A DNA stretch of 64,000 bases from Heterobilharzia americana (Eukaryota; Platyhelminthes; Trematoda; Strigeidida; Schistosomatidae): positions 43,681,998 to 43,745,997 of the forward strand of contig OX104129.1 of assembly GCA_944470555.2 (NCBI GenBank), in the 5' to 3' direction. Every line of letters starts with the position of its first letter. The first letter of the stretch is position 1. A model generated the notes under the pieces. That model had not been told where the DNA came from and made no database searches. It worked only from the letters and a program-made list of their open reading frames with translations. A program made the translations under genes and the position numbers. Positions 1 through 11,034 of the stretch are shown in pieces.

Positions 1-582
1 TATTGTGTTTTAGTCTGTGTGATCGAGGTGAACGAATGATGAATGTGAGTGTTTGAATTGTGAGTGAGTGAGAATGGTATTTAAATTAGTTGAGGTGAAA
101 GTGCAATTCAACATGGTGAAATAGAGATTGGATGAATGAGTAAGTAGGTAGGTGATTGAGTGATTGAGTGACTCAGTGACAGAGGGACATAGAGAATCAT
201 GAGCAACCTGAAAGACAGAGAGACAGAGAGAGATGGGGACACAGAGAGGCAGAGAGAGAGTGGGAGATGCAGAGAGAGAGAGAGAGAGAGAGACAGGGAA
301 AGGGAAGGTAGAGCAGAAATAGTGAGGTGAGGTGACTGTGAGACTGACCGACTGAGTGATAGTCAGAGAGAGTGACAGGTTTACGGAAAGGCTGACCGAC
401 TGACTGACTGCGTGGTTCGACTGATTGACTGACTGACTAGCTGACTGCCTGATTCGACTGACTGACCGACAGACTGACTTACTGACTGACTGACTAACTG
501 ACTGACTGAATGACTAGCTGACACTGACACACTGACTCACTGAATGTTGATGGAATCTTCGTGTTCTTCTTTGTCTGCACAG

Positions 583-646
583 TAGACACTGAGGTGACAA
601 GCGAAGTGACGACAGTGGAGACTGAGACTGAGACTGAGAGTGCAGG

Positions 647-690
<44 letters not shown>

Positions 691-981
691 GGGAAACGGA
701 GAGGGAGACGGAGACTGAAAGTGAGATGGAGAAGGAGATCGCGACGGAGACGGAGACGGAGACGGAGACAGAGACAGAGACAGAGACAGAGATTGTCTCG
801 GAGACGCAGACGCAGACGCAGACGCAGACACACACGCAAACGCAAACGCCAACGACAACGCCAACGCCAACACAGACGGAGATGGAGATGGAGATCCAGA
901 CAGAGACAGAGACAGAGACACAGACACAGACACAGACACAGGCACAGACACATACACATACACTGTCAGAGAGCACGACAG
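583..981 (+). CDS. Thr/Glu/Gln-repeat exon, copy 1 (mucin-like protein)
   Basis: The 399-nt exon lies between an acceptor ending tctgcacag and a donor ag|gtgagt. It begins with two bases of a split codon and ends with one (phase 1-1), so it can be skipped or copied in frame. The product starts V-D-T-E-V-T-S-E-V-T-T. It continues with T-E and T-Q dipeptide runs broken by R-E-T-E, M-E-K-E, T-P-T and M-E-M-E, and ends H-T-H-T-L-S-E-S-T-T-G. It has no Cys and no hydrophobic core. The high Thr content suggests an extended, possibly O-glycosylated, acidic stalk; this is inference. It is the longest copy in the window. The next 279 bp (982-1260) are the conserved intron block. Splicing is predicted from sequence only. 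The gene is not identified; a schistosome mucin-like or micro-exon-gene type secreted protein is my best guess. Confidence 0.62.
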
Positions 982-1260
982 GTGAGTTTCCCATTCCATG
1001 CAATCTGACACTACCCTTCACACTGTTCATGCAACAATATCATTCATGTCTGTCAGTTGGGCTTGTGTAGGTGTTGTTCCTTCTCCCAACGACACCTACT
1101 CGTGTATTCACCTGCCTGCCTATTAACTCATTCAATATTCACTTCATATTCATTCATGTTGCCGTTGTCTTTGTCTTCCCACTTGATGCTGGTGTTCGTG
1201 TTGGTTTCCATGATGATGCTGTGTTTTCGGTTGTGGTATGGGAGTTGGTTCACTCTTGCT
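982..1260 (+). repeat. 279-bp conserved intron block (first of 13 equal-length copies)
   Basis: This block starts at the donor of the repeat exon and ends just before a variable TG tract. Full-length 279-bp copies start at 982, 2732, 4473, 6172, 7829, 8403, 12335, 17153, 21238, 25902, 27427, 29331 and 40590. Shorter versions with a 4-bp deletion start at 44717 and 45340. By eye the copies differ by only a few substitutions and no indels, while the neighbouring exons and satellites vary widely in length. Read through from the exon, each full copy keeps the frame open for about 29 codons and then meets the same TAG. Two overlapping hydrophobic ORFs of 70-77 codons lie in it; I see no support for them as proteins. 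Confidence 0.85.
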
Positions 1261-1749
1261 TGTCTGTGTGTGTGTGTGTGTGTGAATTAGTGAGTAACTG
1301 AGTGATTGAATGAATCAGTGTTTGACTGTTTGGCCGATTGAGTGATTGATTGAGCGAGTGAGTCATTGAATGAAGGAGTGAATATATGAGTGATTGTATG
1401 AGTGAGTGTTTTATTGTTTGATTGTGTTGTTGATGTGAGTGATGGTGGTGGAGGGTGATGCATTGAGGTGTTGATGTGTTAGTTGTTCAAGTGTGTGTAG
1501 ACATGATGCGTGATGGCGTTTCATGAGCTGGGATTGGATGTTCTTTTAATGGATCGAATGGTATTCGATGGGATGTCATGGTAATGCATCAGATTTGATG
1601 AAATTGGATGTTTTGTGTTTTGACAACTCGGTGTTAATTTTCGTTGTTTTAGTTGTCTCTATATTTGTTTGATTGTGAGTGTGTGTGTGTGTGTGTGTGT
1701 ATTTGTATGTTCGATTATTTGTAGAAATGCTCTATGTATTGTGAGGCAG

Positions 1750-1996
1750 TATTGTGTTTTAGTCTGTGTGATCGAGGTGAACGAATGATGAATGTGAGTG
1801 TTTGAATTGTGGGTGAGTGAGAATGGTATTTAAATTAGTTGAGGTGAAAGTGCAATTCAACATGGTGAAATAGAGATTGGATGAATGAGTAAGTAGGTAG
1901 GTGATTGAGTGATTGAGTGACTCAGTGACAGAGGGACATAGAGAATCATGAGCAACCTGAAAGACAGAGAGACAGAGAGAGATGGGGATACAGTGG

Positions 1997-2027
<31 letters not shown>

Positions 2028-2231
2028 TGAGAGAGAGAGACAGGGAAACGGAAGGTAGAGGCAGAAATAGTGAGGTGAGGTGACTGTGAGACTGACCGAC
2101 TGAGTGATAGTCAGACAGAGTGACTGGTTTACGGAATGGCTGACTGACTGACTGACTGACTGACTAGCTGTCTACCAGGTTCGACTGACTGACTGAATGA
2201 CTAGCTGACTGCCTGGTTCGACTGACTGACT

Positions 2232-2265
<34 letters not shown>

Positions 2266-2420
2266 ATGAATGAATAAATGACTAGCTGACACTGACACAC
2301 TGACTCACTGAATGTTGATGGAATCTTCGTGTTCTTCTTTGTCTGCACAGTTCACACTGAGGTGACAAGCGAAGTGACGACAGTGGAGACTGAGACTGAG
2401 ACTGAGACTGAGAGTGCAGG

Positions 2421-2452
<32 letters not shown>

Positions 2453-3500
2453 GGGAAACGGAGAGGGAGACGGAGACTGAAAGTGAGATGGAGAAGGAGA
2501 TCGCGACGGAGACGGAGACGGAGACGGAGACAGAGACAGAGACAGAGATTGTCTCGGAGACGCAGACGCAGACGCAGACGCAGACACACACGCAAACGCA
2601 AACGCCAACGACAACGCCAACGCCAACACAGACGGAGATGGAGATGGAGATCCAGACAGAGACAGAGACAGAGACACAGACACAGACACAGGCACAGACA
2701 CATACACATACACTGTCAGAGAGCACGACAGGTGAGTTTCCCATTCCATGCAATCTGACACTACCCTTCACACTGTTCATGCAACAATATCATTCATGTC
2801 TGTCAGTTGGGCTTGTGTAGGTGTTGTTCCTTCTCCCAACGACACCTACTCGTGTATTCACCTGCCTGCCTATTAACTCATTCAATATTCACTTCATATT
2901 CATTCATGTTGCCGTTGTCTTTGTCTTCCCACTTGATGCTGGTGTTCGTGTTGGTTTCCATGATGATGCTGTGTTTTCGGTTGTGGTATGGGAGTTGGTT
3001 CACTCTTGCTTGTCTGTGTGTGTGTGTGTGTGTGTGAATTAGTGAGTAACTGAGTGATTGAATGAATCAGTGTTTGACTGTTTGGCCGATTGAGTGATTG
3101 ATTGAGCGAGTGAGTCATTGAATGAAGGAGTGAATATATGAGTGATTGTATGAGTGAGTGTTTTATTGTTTGATTGTGTTGTTGATGTGAGTGATGGTGG
3201 TGGAGGGTGATGCATTGAGGTGTTGATGTGTTAGTTGTTCAAGTGTGTGTAGACATGATGCGTGATGGCGTTTCATGAGCTGGGATTGGATGTTCTTTTA
3301 ATGGATCGAATGGTATTCGATGGGATGTCATGGTAATGCATCAGATTTGATGAAATTGGATGTTTTGTGTTTTGACAACTCGGTGTTAATTTTCGTTGTT
3401 TTAGTTGTCTCTATATTTGTTTGATTGTGAGTGTGTGTGTGTGTGTGTGTGATTTGTATGTTCGATTATTTGTAGAAATGCTCTATGTATTGTGAGGCAG
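1750..3500 (+). repeat. Exon-intron tandem unit 2
   Basis: This 1,751-bp unit carries exon copy 2. It is nearly identical to unit 3 over the satellite and exon, including the shared variant gatggggatacagtgggaggg. That suggests units 2 and 3 are the most recent duplicates. Confidence 0.85.
2351..2731 (+). CDS. Thr/Glu/Gln-repeat exon, copy 2
   Basis: The 381-nt exon is phase 1-1. It starts V-H-T-E-V-T-S-E rather than V-D-T as in copy 1. Compared with copy 1 it has fewer T-Q dipeptides in the first run and one more T-E near the start. The ending H-T-H-T-L-S-E-S-T-T-G is unchanged. Acceptor tctgcacag and donor gtgagt are intact, and the conserved block follows at 2732-3010. Differences between copies are gains or losses of the hexamers cagacg, gagacn and cagaca, which is what slippage or unequal exchange would give. 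Confidence 0.62.
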
Positions 3501-3980
3501 TATTGTGTTTTAGTCTGTGTGATCGAGGTGAACGAATGATGAATGTGAGTGTTTGAATTGTGGGTGAGTGAGAATGGTATTTAAATTAGTTGAGGTGAAA
3601 GTGCAATTCAACATGGTGAAATAGAGATTGGATGAATGAGTAAGTAGGTAGGTGATTGAGTGATTGAGTGACTCAGTGACAGAGGGACATAGAGAATCAT
3701 GAGCAACCTGAAAGACAGAGAGACAGAGAGAGATGGGGATACAGTGGGAGGGAGAGAGAGAGAGAGAGAGAGAGAGTGAGAGAGAGAGACAGGGAAACGG
3801 AAGGTAGAGGCAGAAATAGTGAGGTGAGGTGACTGTGAGACTGACCGACTGAGTGATAGTCAGACAGAGTGACTGGTTTACGGAATGGCTGACTGACTGA
3901 CTGACTGACTGACTAGCTGTCTACCAGGTTCGACTGACTGACTGAATGACTAGCTGACTGCCTGGTTCGACTGACTGACT

Positions 3981-4018
<38 letters not shown>

Positions 4019-4161
4019 ATGACTAGCTGACACTGACACACTGACTCACTGAATGTTGATGGAATCTTCGTGTTCTTCTTTGTCTGCACAGTTCACACTG
4101 AGGTGACAAGCGAAGTGACGACAGTGGAGACTGAGACTGAGACTGAGACTGAGAGTGCAGG

Positions 4162-4193
<32 letters not shown>

Positions 4194-5203
4194 GGGAAAC
4201 GGAGAGGGAGACGGAGACTGAAAGTGAGATGGAGAAGGAGATCGCGACGGAGACGGAGACGGAGACGGAGACAGAGACAGAGACAGAGATTGTCTCGGAG
4301 ACGCAGACGCAGACGCAGACGCAGACACACACGCAAACGCAAACGCCAACGACAACGCCAACGCCAACACAGACGGAGATGGAGATGGAGATCCAGACAG
4401 AGACAGAGACAGAGACACAGACACAGACACAGGCACAGACACATACACATACACTGTCAGAGAGCACGACAGGTGAGTTTCCCATTCCATGCAATCTGAC
4501 ACTACCCTTCACACTGTTCATGCAACAATATCATTCATGTCTGTCAGTTGGGCTTGTGTAGGTGTTGTTCCTTCTCCCAACGACACCTACTCGTGTATTC
4601 ACCTGCCTGCCTATTAACTCATTCAATATTCACTTCATATTCATTCATGTTGCCGTTGTCTTTGTCTTCCCACTTGATGCTGGTGTTCGTGTTGGTTTCC
4701 ATGATGATGCTGTGTTTTCGGTTGTGGTATGGGAGTTGGTTCACTCTTGCTTGTCTGTGTGTGAATTAGTGAGTAACTGACTGACTGAATGAAGGAATGA
4801 GTGAGTGAGTGATTGTATGATTGAGTCTTTGAGTGATTGAGTGAGAACGCGAATAAGTGAGTGTTTTATTGTTTGATTGTGTTGTTGATGTGAGTGATGG
4901 TGGTGGAGGGTGATGCATTGAGGTGTTGATGTGTTAGTTGTTCAAGTGTGTGTAGACATGATGCGTGATGGCGTTTCATGAGCTGGGATTGGATGTTCTT
5001 TTAATGGATCGAATGGTATTCGATGGGATGTCATGGTAATGCATCAGATTTGATGAAATTGGATGTTTTGTGTTTTGACAACTCGGTGTTAATTTTCGTT
5101 GTTTTAGTTGTCTCTGTATTTGTTTGATTGTGAGTGTGTGTGTGTGTGTGTGTGATTTGTATGTTCGATTATTTGTAGAAATGCTCTATGTATTGTGAGG
5201 CAG
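3501..5203 (+). repeat. Exon-intron tandem unit 3
   Basis: This 1,703-bp unit carries exon copy 3. After the 279-bp block the TG tract is short (tgtctgtgtgtgaattag), and a different TGAG-type satellite follows (gaatgaaggaatgagtgag). Unit 4 shares that pattern. Confidence 0.85.
4092..4472 (+). CDS. Thr/Glu/Gln-repeat exon, copy 3
   Basis: The 381-nt phase 1-1 exon appears to encode the same protein segment as copy 2, and I see no residue difference. Acceptor and donor are intact. The conserved intron block follows at 4473-4751. The identity over exon and flanks points to a very recent unit duplication or to gene conversion between units 2 and 3. Confidence 0.62.
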
Positions 5204-5854
5204 TATTGTGTTTTAGTCTGTGTGATCGATGTGAACGAATGATGAATGTGAGTGTTTGAATTGTGAGTGAGTGAGAATGGTATTTAAATTAGTTGAGGTG
5301 AAAGTGCAATTCAACATGGTGAAATAGAGATTGGATGAATGAGTAAGTAGGTAGGTGATTGAGTGATTGAGTGACTCAGTGACAGAGGGACATAGAGAAT
5401 CATGAGCAACCTGAAAGACAGAGAGACAGAGAGAGATGGGGACACAGAGCGGGAGAGAGAGAGTGGGTGGGGGAGAGAGAGGGAGATATTTGGAGAGATA
5501 GGGAGAGAGATTAAGAGATAAAGAGAGAGATAGACATTGAGAGTGATTGTGACCGAAAGAGAGAGAGAGAGAGAGAGACACAGAAAGAGAATGTTTAGAG
5601 AGCAGCAGTCAGGTCAGGTGACTGTGAGACTGACCGACTGAGTGATAGTCAGAGAGAGTGACTTGTTTAAGGAATGGCTGACAGACTGACTGACTGACTG
5701 ACTGAATGACTAGCTGACACTGACACACTGACTCACTAAATGTTGATGGAATCTTCGTGTTCTTCTTTGTCTGCACAGTTCACACTGAGGTGACAAGCGA
5801 AGTGACGACAGTGGAGACTGAGACTGAGACTGAGACTGAGACTGAGAGTGCAGG

Positions 5855-5886
<32 letters not shown>

Positions 5887-6904
5887 GGGAAACGGAGAGG
5901 GAGACGGAGACTGAAAGTGAGATGGAGAAGGAGACCGCGACGGAGACGGAGACGGAGACGGAGACAGAGACAGAGACAGAGACAGAGATTGTCACGGAGA
6001 CGGAGACGCAGACGCAGACGCAGACACACACGCAAACGCAAACGCCAACGACAACGCCAACGCCAACACAGACGGAGATGGAGATGGAGATCCAGACAGA
6101 GACAGAGACAGAGACACAGACACAGACACAGGCACAGACACATACACATACACTGTCAGAGAGCACGACAGGTGAGTTTCCCATTCCATGCAATCTGACA
6201 CTACCCTTCACACTGTTCATGCAACAATATCATTCATGTCTGTCAGTTGGGCTTGTGTAGGTGTTGTTCCTTCTCCCAACGACACCTACTCGTGTATTCA
6301 CCTGCCTGCCTATTAACTCATTCAATATTCACTTCATATTCATTCATGTTGCCGTTGTCTTTGTCTTCCCACTTGATGCTGGTGTTCGTGTTGGTTTCCA
6401 TGATGATGCTGTGTTTTCGGTTGTGGTATGGGAGTTGGTTCACTCTTGCTTGTCTGTGTGTGAATTAGTGAGTAACTGACTGACTGAATGAAGGAATGAG
6501 TGAGTGAGTGATTGTGTGATTGAGTCTTTGAGTGATTGAGTGAGAACGCGAATAAGTGAGTGTTTTATTGTTTGATTGTGTTGTTGATGTGAGTGATGGT
6601 GGTGGAGGGTGATGCATTGAGGTGTTGATGTGTTAGTTGTTCAAGTGTGTGTAGACATGATGCGTGATGGCGTTTCATGAGCTGGGATTGGATGTTCTTT
6701 TAATGGATCGAATGGTATTCGATGGGATGTCATGGTAATGCATCAGATTTGATGAAATTGGATGTTTTGTGTTTTGACAACTCGGTGTTAATTTTCGTTG
6801 TTTTAGTTGTCTCTATATTTGTTTGATTGTGAGTGTGTGTGTGTGTGTGTGTGTGATTTGTATGTTCGATTATTTGTAGAAATGCTCTATGTATTGTGAG
6901 GCAG
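5204..6904 (+). repeat. Exon-intron tandem unit 4
   Basis: This 1,701-bp unit carries exon copy 4. The satellite upstream of the exon differs from units 1-3: it contains a GAGA-rich stretch with gagatatttggagagatag and a gaccgaaagagag segment. The flanks are otherwise conserved. Confidence 0.85.
5779..6171 (+). CDS. Thr/Glu/Gln-repeat exon, copy 4
   Basis: The 393-nt phase 1-1 exon starts V-H-T-E-V-T-S-E. It has one extra T-E pair near the start and two in the middle. The M-E-K-E-I-A motif of copies 1-3 is M-E-K-E-T-A here, and I-V-S-E is I-V-T-E. These substitutions replace Ile or Ser with Thr and so extend the Thr/Glu pattern. The conserved intron block follows at 6172-6450. Confidence 0.62.
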
Positions 6905-7567
6905 TATTGTGTTTTAGTCTGTGTGATCGATGTGAACGAATGATGAATGTGAGTGTTTGAATTGTGAGTGAGTGAGAATGGTATTTAAATTAGTTGAGGT
7001 GAAAGTGCAATTCAACATGGTGAAATAGAGATTGGATGAATGAGTAAGTAGGTAGGTGATTGAGTGATTGAGTGACTCAGTGACAGAGGGACATAGAGAA
7101 TAATGAGCAACCTGAAAGACAGAGAGACAGAGAGAGATGGGGACACAGAGATTGAGATATAGAGTGGGGGATACGGAGAGAGATTGAGGGAGAGTAGGAG
7201 GGAGAGAGAGAGAGGGAGAGAGAATGAGACAGAGAGAGTGACAGCGAAAGTGAAGTTATAGAGAGCAACAGTCATGTCAGGTTACTGTGAGACTGACCGA
7301 CTGAGTGATAGTCAGAGAGAGCGAATGTTTTACGGAATGGCTTACTAACTGACTGAATAGCTGACTGCCTGGTTCGACTGGCTGACTGACTGACTTACTG
7401 ACTGAGTGACTGACAGACTGACTGAGTGGCTGACTGACTGACTGAATGACTATCTGACTGCCTGGTACGAATGACTGACTGACTGACTGACTGAATGACC
7501 AGATGACACAAACACACTGACTCACTGAATGTTGATGAAATCCTCGTGTTCTTCTTTGTCTGCACAG

Positions 7568-7828
7568 TTCACACTGAGGTGACAAGCGAAGTGACGACAG
7601 TGGAGACTGAGACTGAGACTGAGACTGAGAGTGCAGGGACGCAGACGCAGACGGGGACGCAGACACACACGCAAACGCAAACGCCAACGACAACGCCAAC
7701 GCCAACACAGACGGAGATGGAGATGGAGATCCAGACAGAGACAGAGACAGAGACACAGACACAGACACAGACACAGACACAGACACAGGCACAGACACAT
7801 ACACATACACTGTCAGAGAGCACGACAG
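7568..7828 (+). CDS. Thr/Glu/Gln-repeat exon, copy 5
   Basis: The 261-nt phase 1-1 exon lacks the R-E-T-E/M-E-K-E middle part of copies 1-4. The first T-Q run is short and includes a T-G-T-Q variant (gacgggg). The last T-Q run is longer, with five cagaca units before A-Q-T-H. The ending L-S-E-S-T-T-G is kept. The frame is open and both splice sites are intact. The block follows at 7829-8107. Confidence 0.6.
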
Positions 7829-8177
7829 GTGAGTTTCCCATTCCATGCAATCTGACACTACCCTTCACACTGTTCATGCAACAATATCATTCATGTCTGT
7901 CAGTTGGGCTTGTGTAGGTGTTGTTCCTTCTCCCAACGACACCTACTCGTGTATTCACCTGCCTGCCTATTAACTCATTCAATATTCACTTCATATTCAT
8001 TCATGTTGCCGTTGTCTTTGTCTTCCCACTTGATGCTGGTGTTCGTGTTGGTTTCCATGATGATGCTGTGTTTTCGGTTGTGGTATGGGAGTTGGTTCAC
8101 TCTTGCTTGTCTGTGTGTGTGTGTGTGTGTGAATTAGTGAGTAACTGAGTGATTGAATGAATGAGTGATTGAATGAA

Positions 8178-8402
8178 TGGAGACGGAGACGGAGACGGAG
8201 ACAGAGACAGAGACAGAGACAGTGATTGTCACGGAGACGCAGACGCAGACGCAGACACACACGCAAACGCAAACGCCAACGACAACGCCAACGCCAACAC
8301 AGACGGAGATGGAGATAGAGATCCAGACAGAGACAGAGACAGAGACACAGACACAGACACAGGCACAGACACATACACATACACTGTCAGAGAGCACGAC
8401 AG
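8178..8402 (+). pseudogene. 5'-truncated repeat exon without acceptor
   Basis: Exon sequence resumes abruptly inside intron satellite (gattgaatgaatgg|agacgg). From there it matches the 3' part of copies 1-4: the T-E run, T-Q run, T-P-T, M-E-I-E and H-T-H-T-L-S-E-S-T-T-G. The first V-H-T-E-V-T-S-E segment and the tctgcacag acceptor are missing. The donor at 8403 and the following 279-bp block are intact. It probably arose by unequal recombination within unit 5. It is unlikely to be spliced in, unless an upstream cryptic AG is used. Confidence 0.65.
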
Positions 8403-9494
8403 GTGAGTTTCCCATTCCATGCAATCTGACACTACCCTTCACACTGTTCATGCAACAATATCATTCATGTCTGTCAGTTGGGCTTGTGTAGGTGTTGTTC
8501 CTTCTCCCAACGACACCTACTCGTGTATTCACCTGCCTGCCTATTAACTCATTCAATATTCACTTCATATTCATTCATGTTGCCGTTGTCTTTGTCTTCC
8601 CACTTGATGCTGGTGTTCGTGTTGGTTTCCATGATGATGCTGTGTTTTCGGTTGTGGTATGGGAGTTGGTTCACTCTTGCTTGTCTGTGTGTGTGTGTGT
8701 GTGTGAATTAGTGAGTATCTGAGTGATTGAATGAATCAGTGTTTGACTGTTTGGCTGATTGAGTGATTGATTGAGCGAGTGAGTCATTGAATGAAGGAGT
8801 GAATATATGAGTGATTGTATGAGTGAGTGTTTTATTGTTTGATTGTGTTGTTGATGTGAGTGATGGTGGTGGAGGGTGATGCATTGAGGTGTTGATGTGT
8901 TAGTTGTTCAAGTGTGTGTAGACATGATGCGTGATGGCGTTTCATGAGCTGGGATTGGATGTTCTTTTAATGGATCGAATGGTATTCGATGGGATGTCAT
9001 GGTAATGCATCAGATTTGATGAAATTGGATGTTTTGTGTTTTGACAACTCGGTGTTAATTTTCGTTGTTTTAGTTGTCTCTGTATTTGTTTGATTGTGAG
9101 TGTGTGTGTGTGTGTGTGTGTGATTTGTATGTTCGATTATTTGTAGAAATGCTCTATGTATTGTGAGGCAGTATTGTGTTTTAGTCTGTGTGATCGATGT
9201 GAACGAATGATGAATGTGAGTGTTTGAATTGTGAGTGAGTGAGAATGGTATTTAAATTAGTTGAGGTGAAAGTGCAATTCAACATGGTGAAATAGAGATT
9301 GGATGAATGAGTAAGTAGGTAGGTGATTGAGTGATTGAGTGACTCAGTGACAGAGGGACATAGAGAATCATGAGCAACCTGAAAGAGTGAGAGTCAGAGA
9401 GAGATGGCGACACAGAGGGAGGGAAGTAGAGAGAGAGAGAGAGAGAGACAGGGAAAGTGAAGGTAGAGAGAGAAAGAGGGAGGTGAGGCGACTG

Positions 9495-10400
9495 TGAGAC
9501 AGTACCGAATACCGAATATAACAGAACACCAGTCCTGGAGTCCTCTGTTAGTCACCGAGATCAACGTTGGATCATGAATCAGCAGTAGTATCAAGGTAAC
9601 CGCATAGAAGCCCATCTACCAACAGAGGTCGAGCAATTCAGTCCTGTATAACAACACGAAATTACAACTATCATGGTAACAACTACACTCAATACATTTT
9701 GAAACAGGCTCCCTGAAATATTACACAACATTGTCACTACAGAATTACATTCTCTACAAATCTGAAATCCATTTTAAATTTATTCCTTACCTGATGGGGA
9801 TTAATTTCTTAAAACAGAATTTATGTTGAAATGATGGAGAATATTTGTAGCTCAGGTGGATGGTCTTGGTTGTATTGTATTGGCTTGTTTAATCGATGAA
9901 ACAACCCAGCTCAGAGAACACAATACAACCAGAAGACAGAATTCATGTGACAAGTAATGGTTTTATAAGCCAATCCAAATACAGATAGCTTATCCAAACT
10001 CAAGTAATCAGATTCCTACGAGTAAGTATCCTAGTTCAATAGGAAAGTACCTTGGCTACACAAACACACTGATTTTAAACAGAGGAATCAGTCAATCATT
10101 TTTCATTTAAAATTTCTTTCATCCACCCTAAGTAAATTACGGGGGGCAGAAGCGTGCTGTGTAATAGAGGTCAACCATGATTGTCTGTGCTTCTCAGCGC
10201 CTCTCTTTTTCATGTGAGATTCAGTGTGTGTGTTCGTGTGTTTCATTGTGCTTGTGCCCGAGTGAGCAGTTATCTTTTGCACGAGTTGTCACTATTTATG
10301 CGTGAATGCGTGTTTGAAAGTGTATGTATGTATCTGTGTGTGTGTGTGAGAGAGAGAGCGTGACTACTATGCTCGATGTTTTGTTGCCATGCTTCGTGAA
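9495..10400. repeat. Interspersed block R, copy 1
   Basis: About 0.9 kb beginning near accgaatataacagaacacc is repeated at 15,284-16,180 and 24,197-25,095. It contains a short foldback in which tggttgtattgt (near 9,880) faces acaatacaacca (near 9,930). It also contains a stretch (gagaatatttgtagctcagg) that recurs in reverse orientation near 57,030. Here it sits in intron satellite without the SINE that precedes the other two copies. The family is unknown; transposon-derived sequence is likely. Confidence 0.6.
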
Positions 10401-10994
10401 TTGTGAGGCAGTATTGTGTTTTAGTCTGTGTGATCGAGGTGAACGAATGATGAATGTGAGTGTTTGAATTGTGAGTGAGTGAGAATGGTATTTAAATTAG
10501 TTGAGGTGAAAGTGCAATTCAACATGGTGAAATAGAGATTGGATGAATGAGTAAGTAGGTAGGTGATTGAGTGATTGAGTGACTCAGTGACAGAGGGACA
10601 TAGAGAATCATGAGCAACCTGAAAGACAGAGAGACAGAGAGAGATGGGGACACAGAGAGGCAGAGAGAGAGTGGGAGATGCAGAGAGAGAGAGAGAGAGA
10701 GAGACAGGGAAAGGGAAGGTAGAGGCAGAAATAGTGAGGTGAGGTGACTGTGAGACTGACCGACTGAGTGATAGTCAGAGAGAGTGACAGGTTTACGGAA
10801 AGGCTGACCGACTGACTGACTGCGTGGTTCGACTGATTGACTGACTGACTAGCTGACTGCCTGATTCGACTGACTGACCGACAGACTGACTTACTGACTG
10901 ACTGACTAACTGACTGACTGAATGACTAGCTGACACTGACACACTGACTCACTGAATGTTGATGGAATCTTCGTGTTGTACTTTATCTGCACAG

Positions 10995-11034
10995 TAGACA
11001 CTGAGGTGACAAGCGAAGTGACGACATTGGAGAA
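10995..11034 (+). pseudogene. Repeat exon truncated by a Penelope-like insertion (copy A)
   Basis: After an intact-looking acceptor (tatctgcacag) the sequence encodes V-D-T-E-V-T-S-E-V-T-T-L-E. It then runs straight into Penelope-derived sequence. Read on, the frame reaches a TAA within about 20 codons and there is no donor of the usual kind. The exon body and the first part of the intron are missing. The same fusion is present at 19,926. Confidence 0.7.

Larger units (their letters stand above)
1..1749 (+). repeat. Exon-intron tandem unit 1
   Basis: Unit boundaries are set here at the phrase tattgtgttttagtctg, which recurs at 1, 1750, 3501, 5204, 6905 and 9172. Each unit contains, in order: TGAG/GAGA satellite, (GACT)n satellite, the repeat exon, the 279-bp block, a variable (TG)n tract, a second conserved stretch (gatgcattgaggtgttgatg...), and another (TG)n tract. 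Unit 1 carries exon copy 1. Confidence 0.85.
6905..9171 (+). repeat. Exon-intron tandem unit 5 with an internal 574-bp duplication
   Basis: This unit is 2,267 bp instead of about 1,700. The excess is explained by a 574-bp offset between two copies of the 279-bp block (7829 and 8403). The second copy is preceded by the 3' part of a repeat exon that has no acceptor. It is the only unit in the first 9 kb with two donor sites. Confidence 0.8.

Noticed and set aside
494..1030. Minus-strand ORFs rich in Val/Cys, Ser/Pro or Leu/Arg over the repeat exons
   Set aside because: These are by-products of stop-free hexamer repeats. Splice sites and exon length support the plus strand.
1057..1301. Hydrophobic ORFs of 70-77 codons in the 279-bp block (repeated in every unit)
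   Set aside because: They sit inside the intron after a strong donor and overlap each other in two frames. Conservation of the DNA alone explains their recurrence.
1..9171. Regularly spaced direct repeats suggesting a CRISPR array
   Set aside because: Units are about 1.7 kb, contain exons and introns, and lie in a eukaryotic transposon-rich locus.
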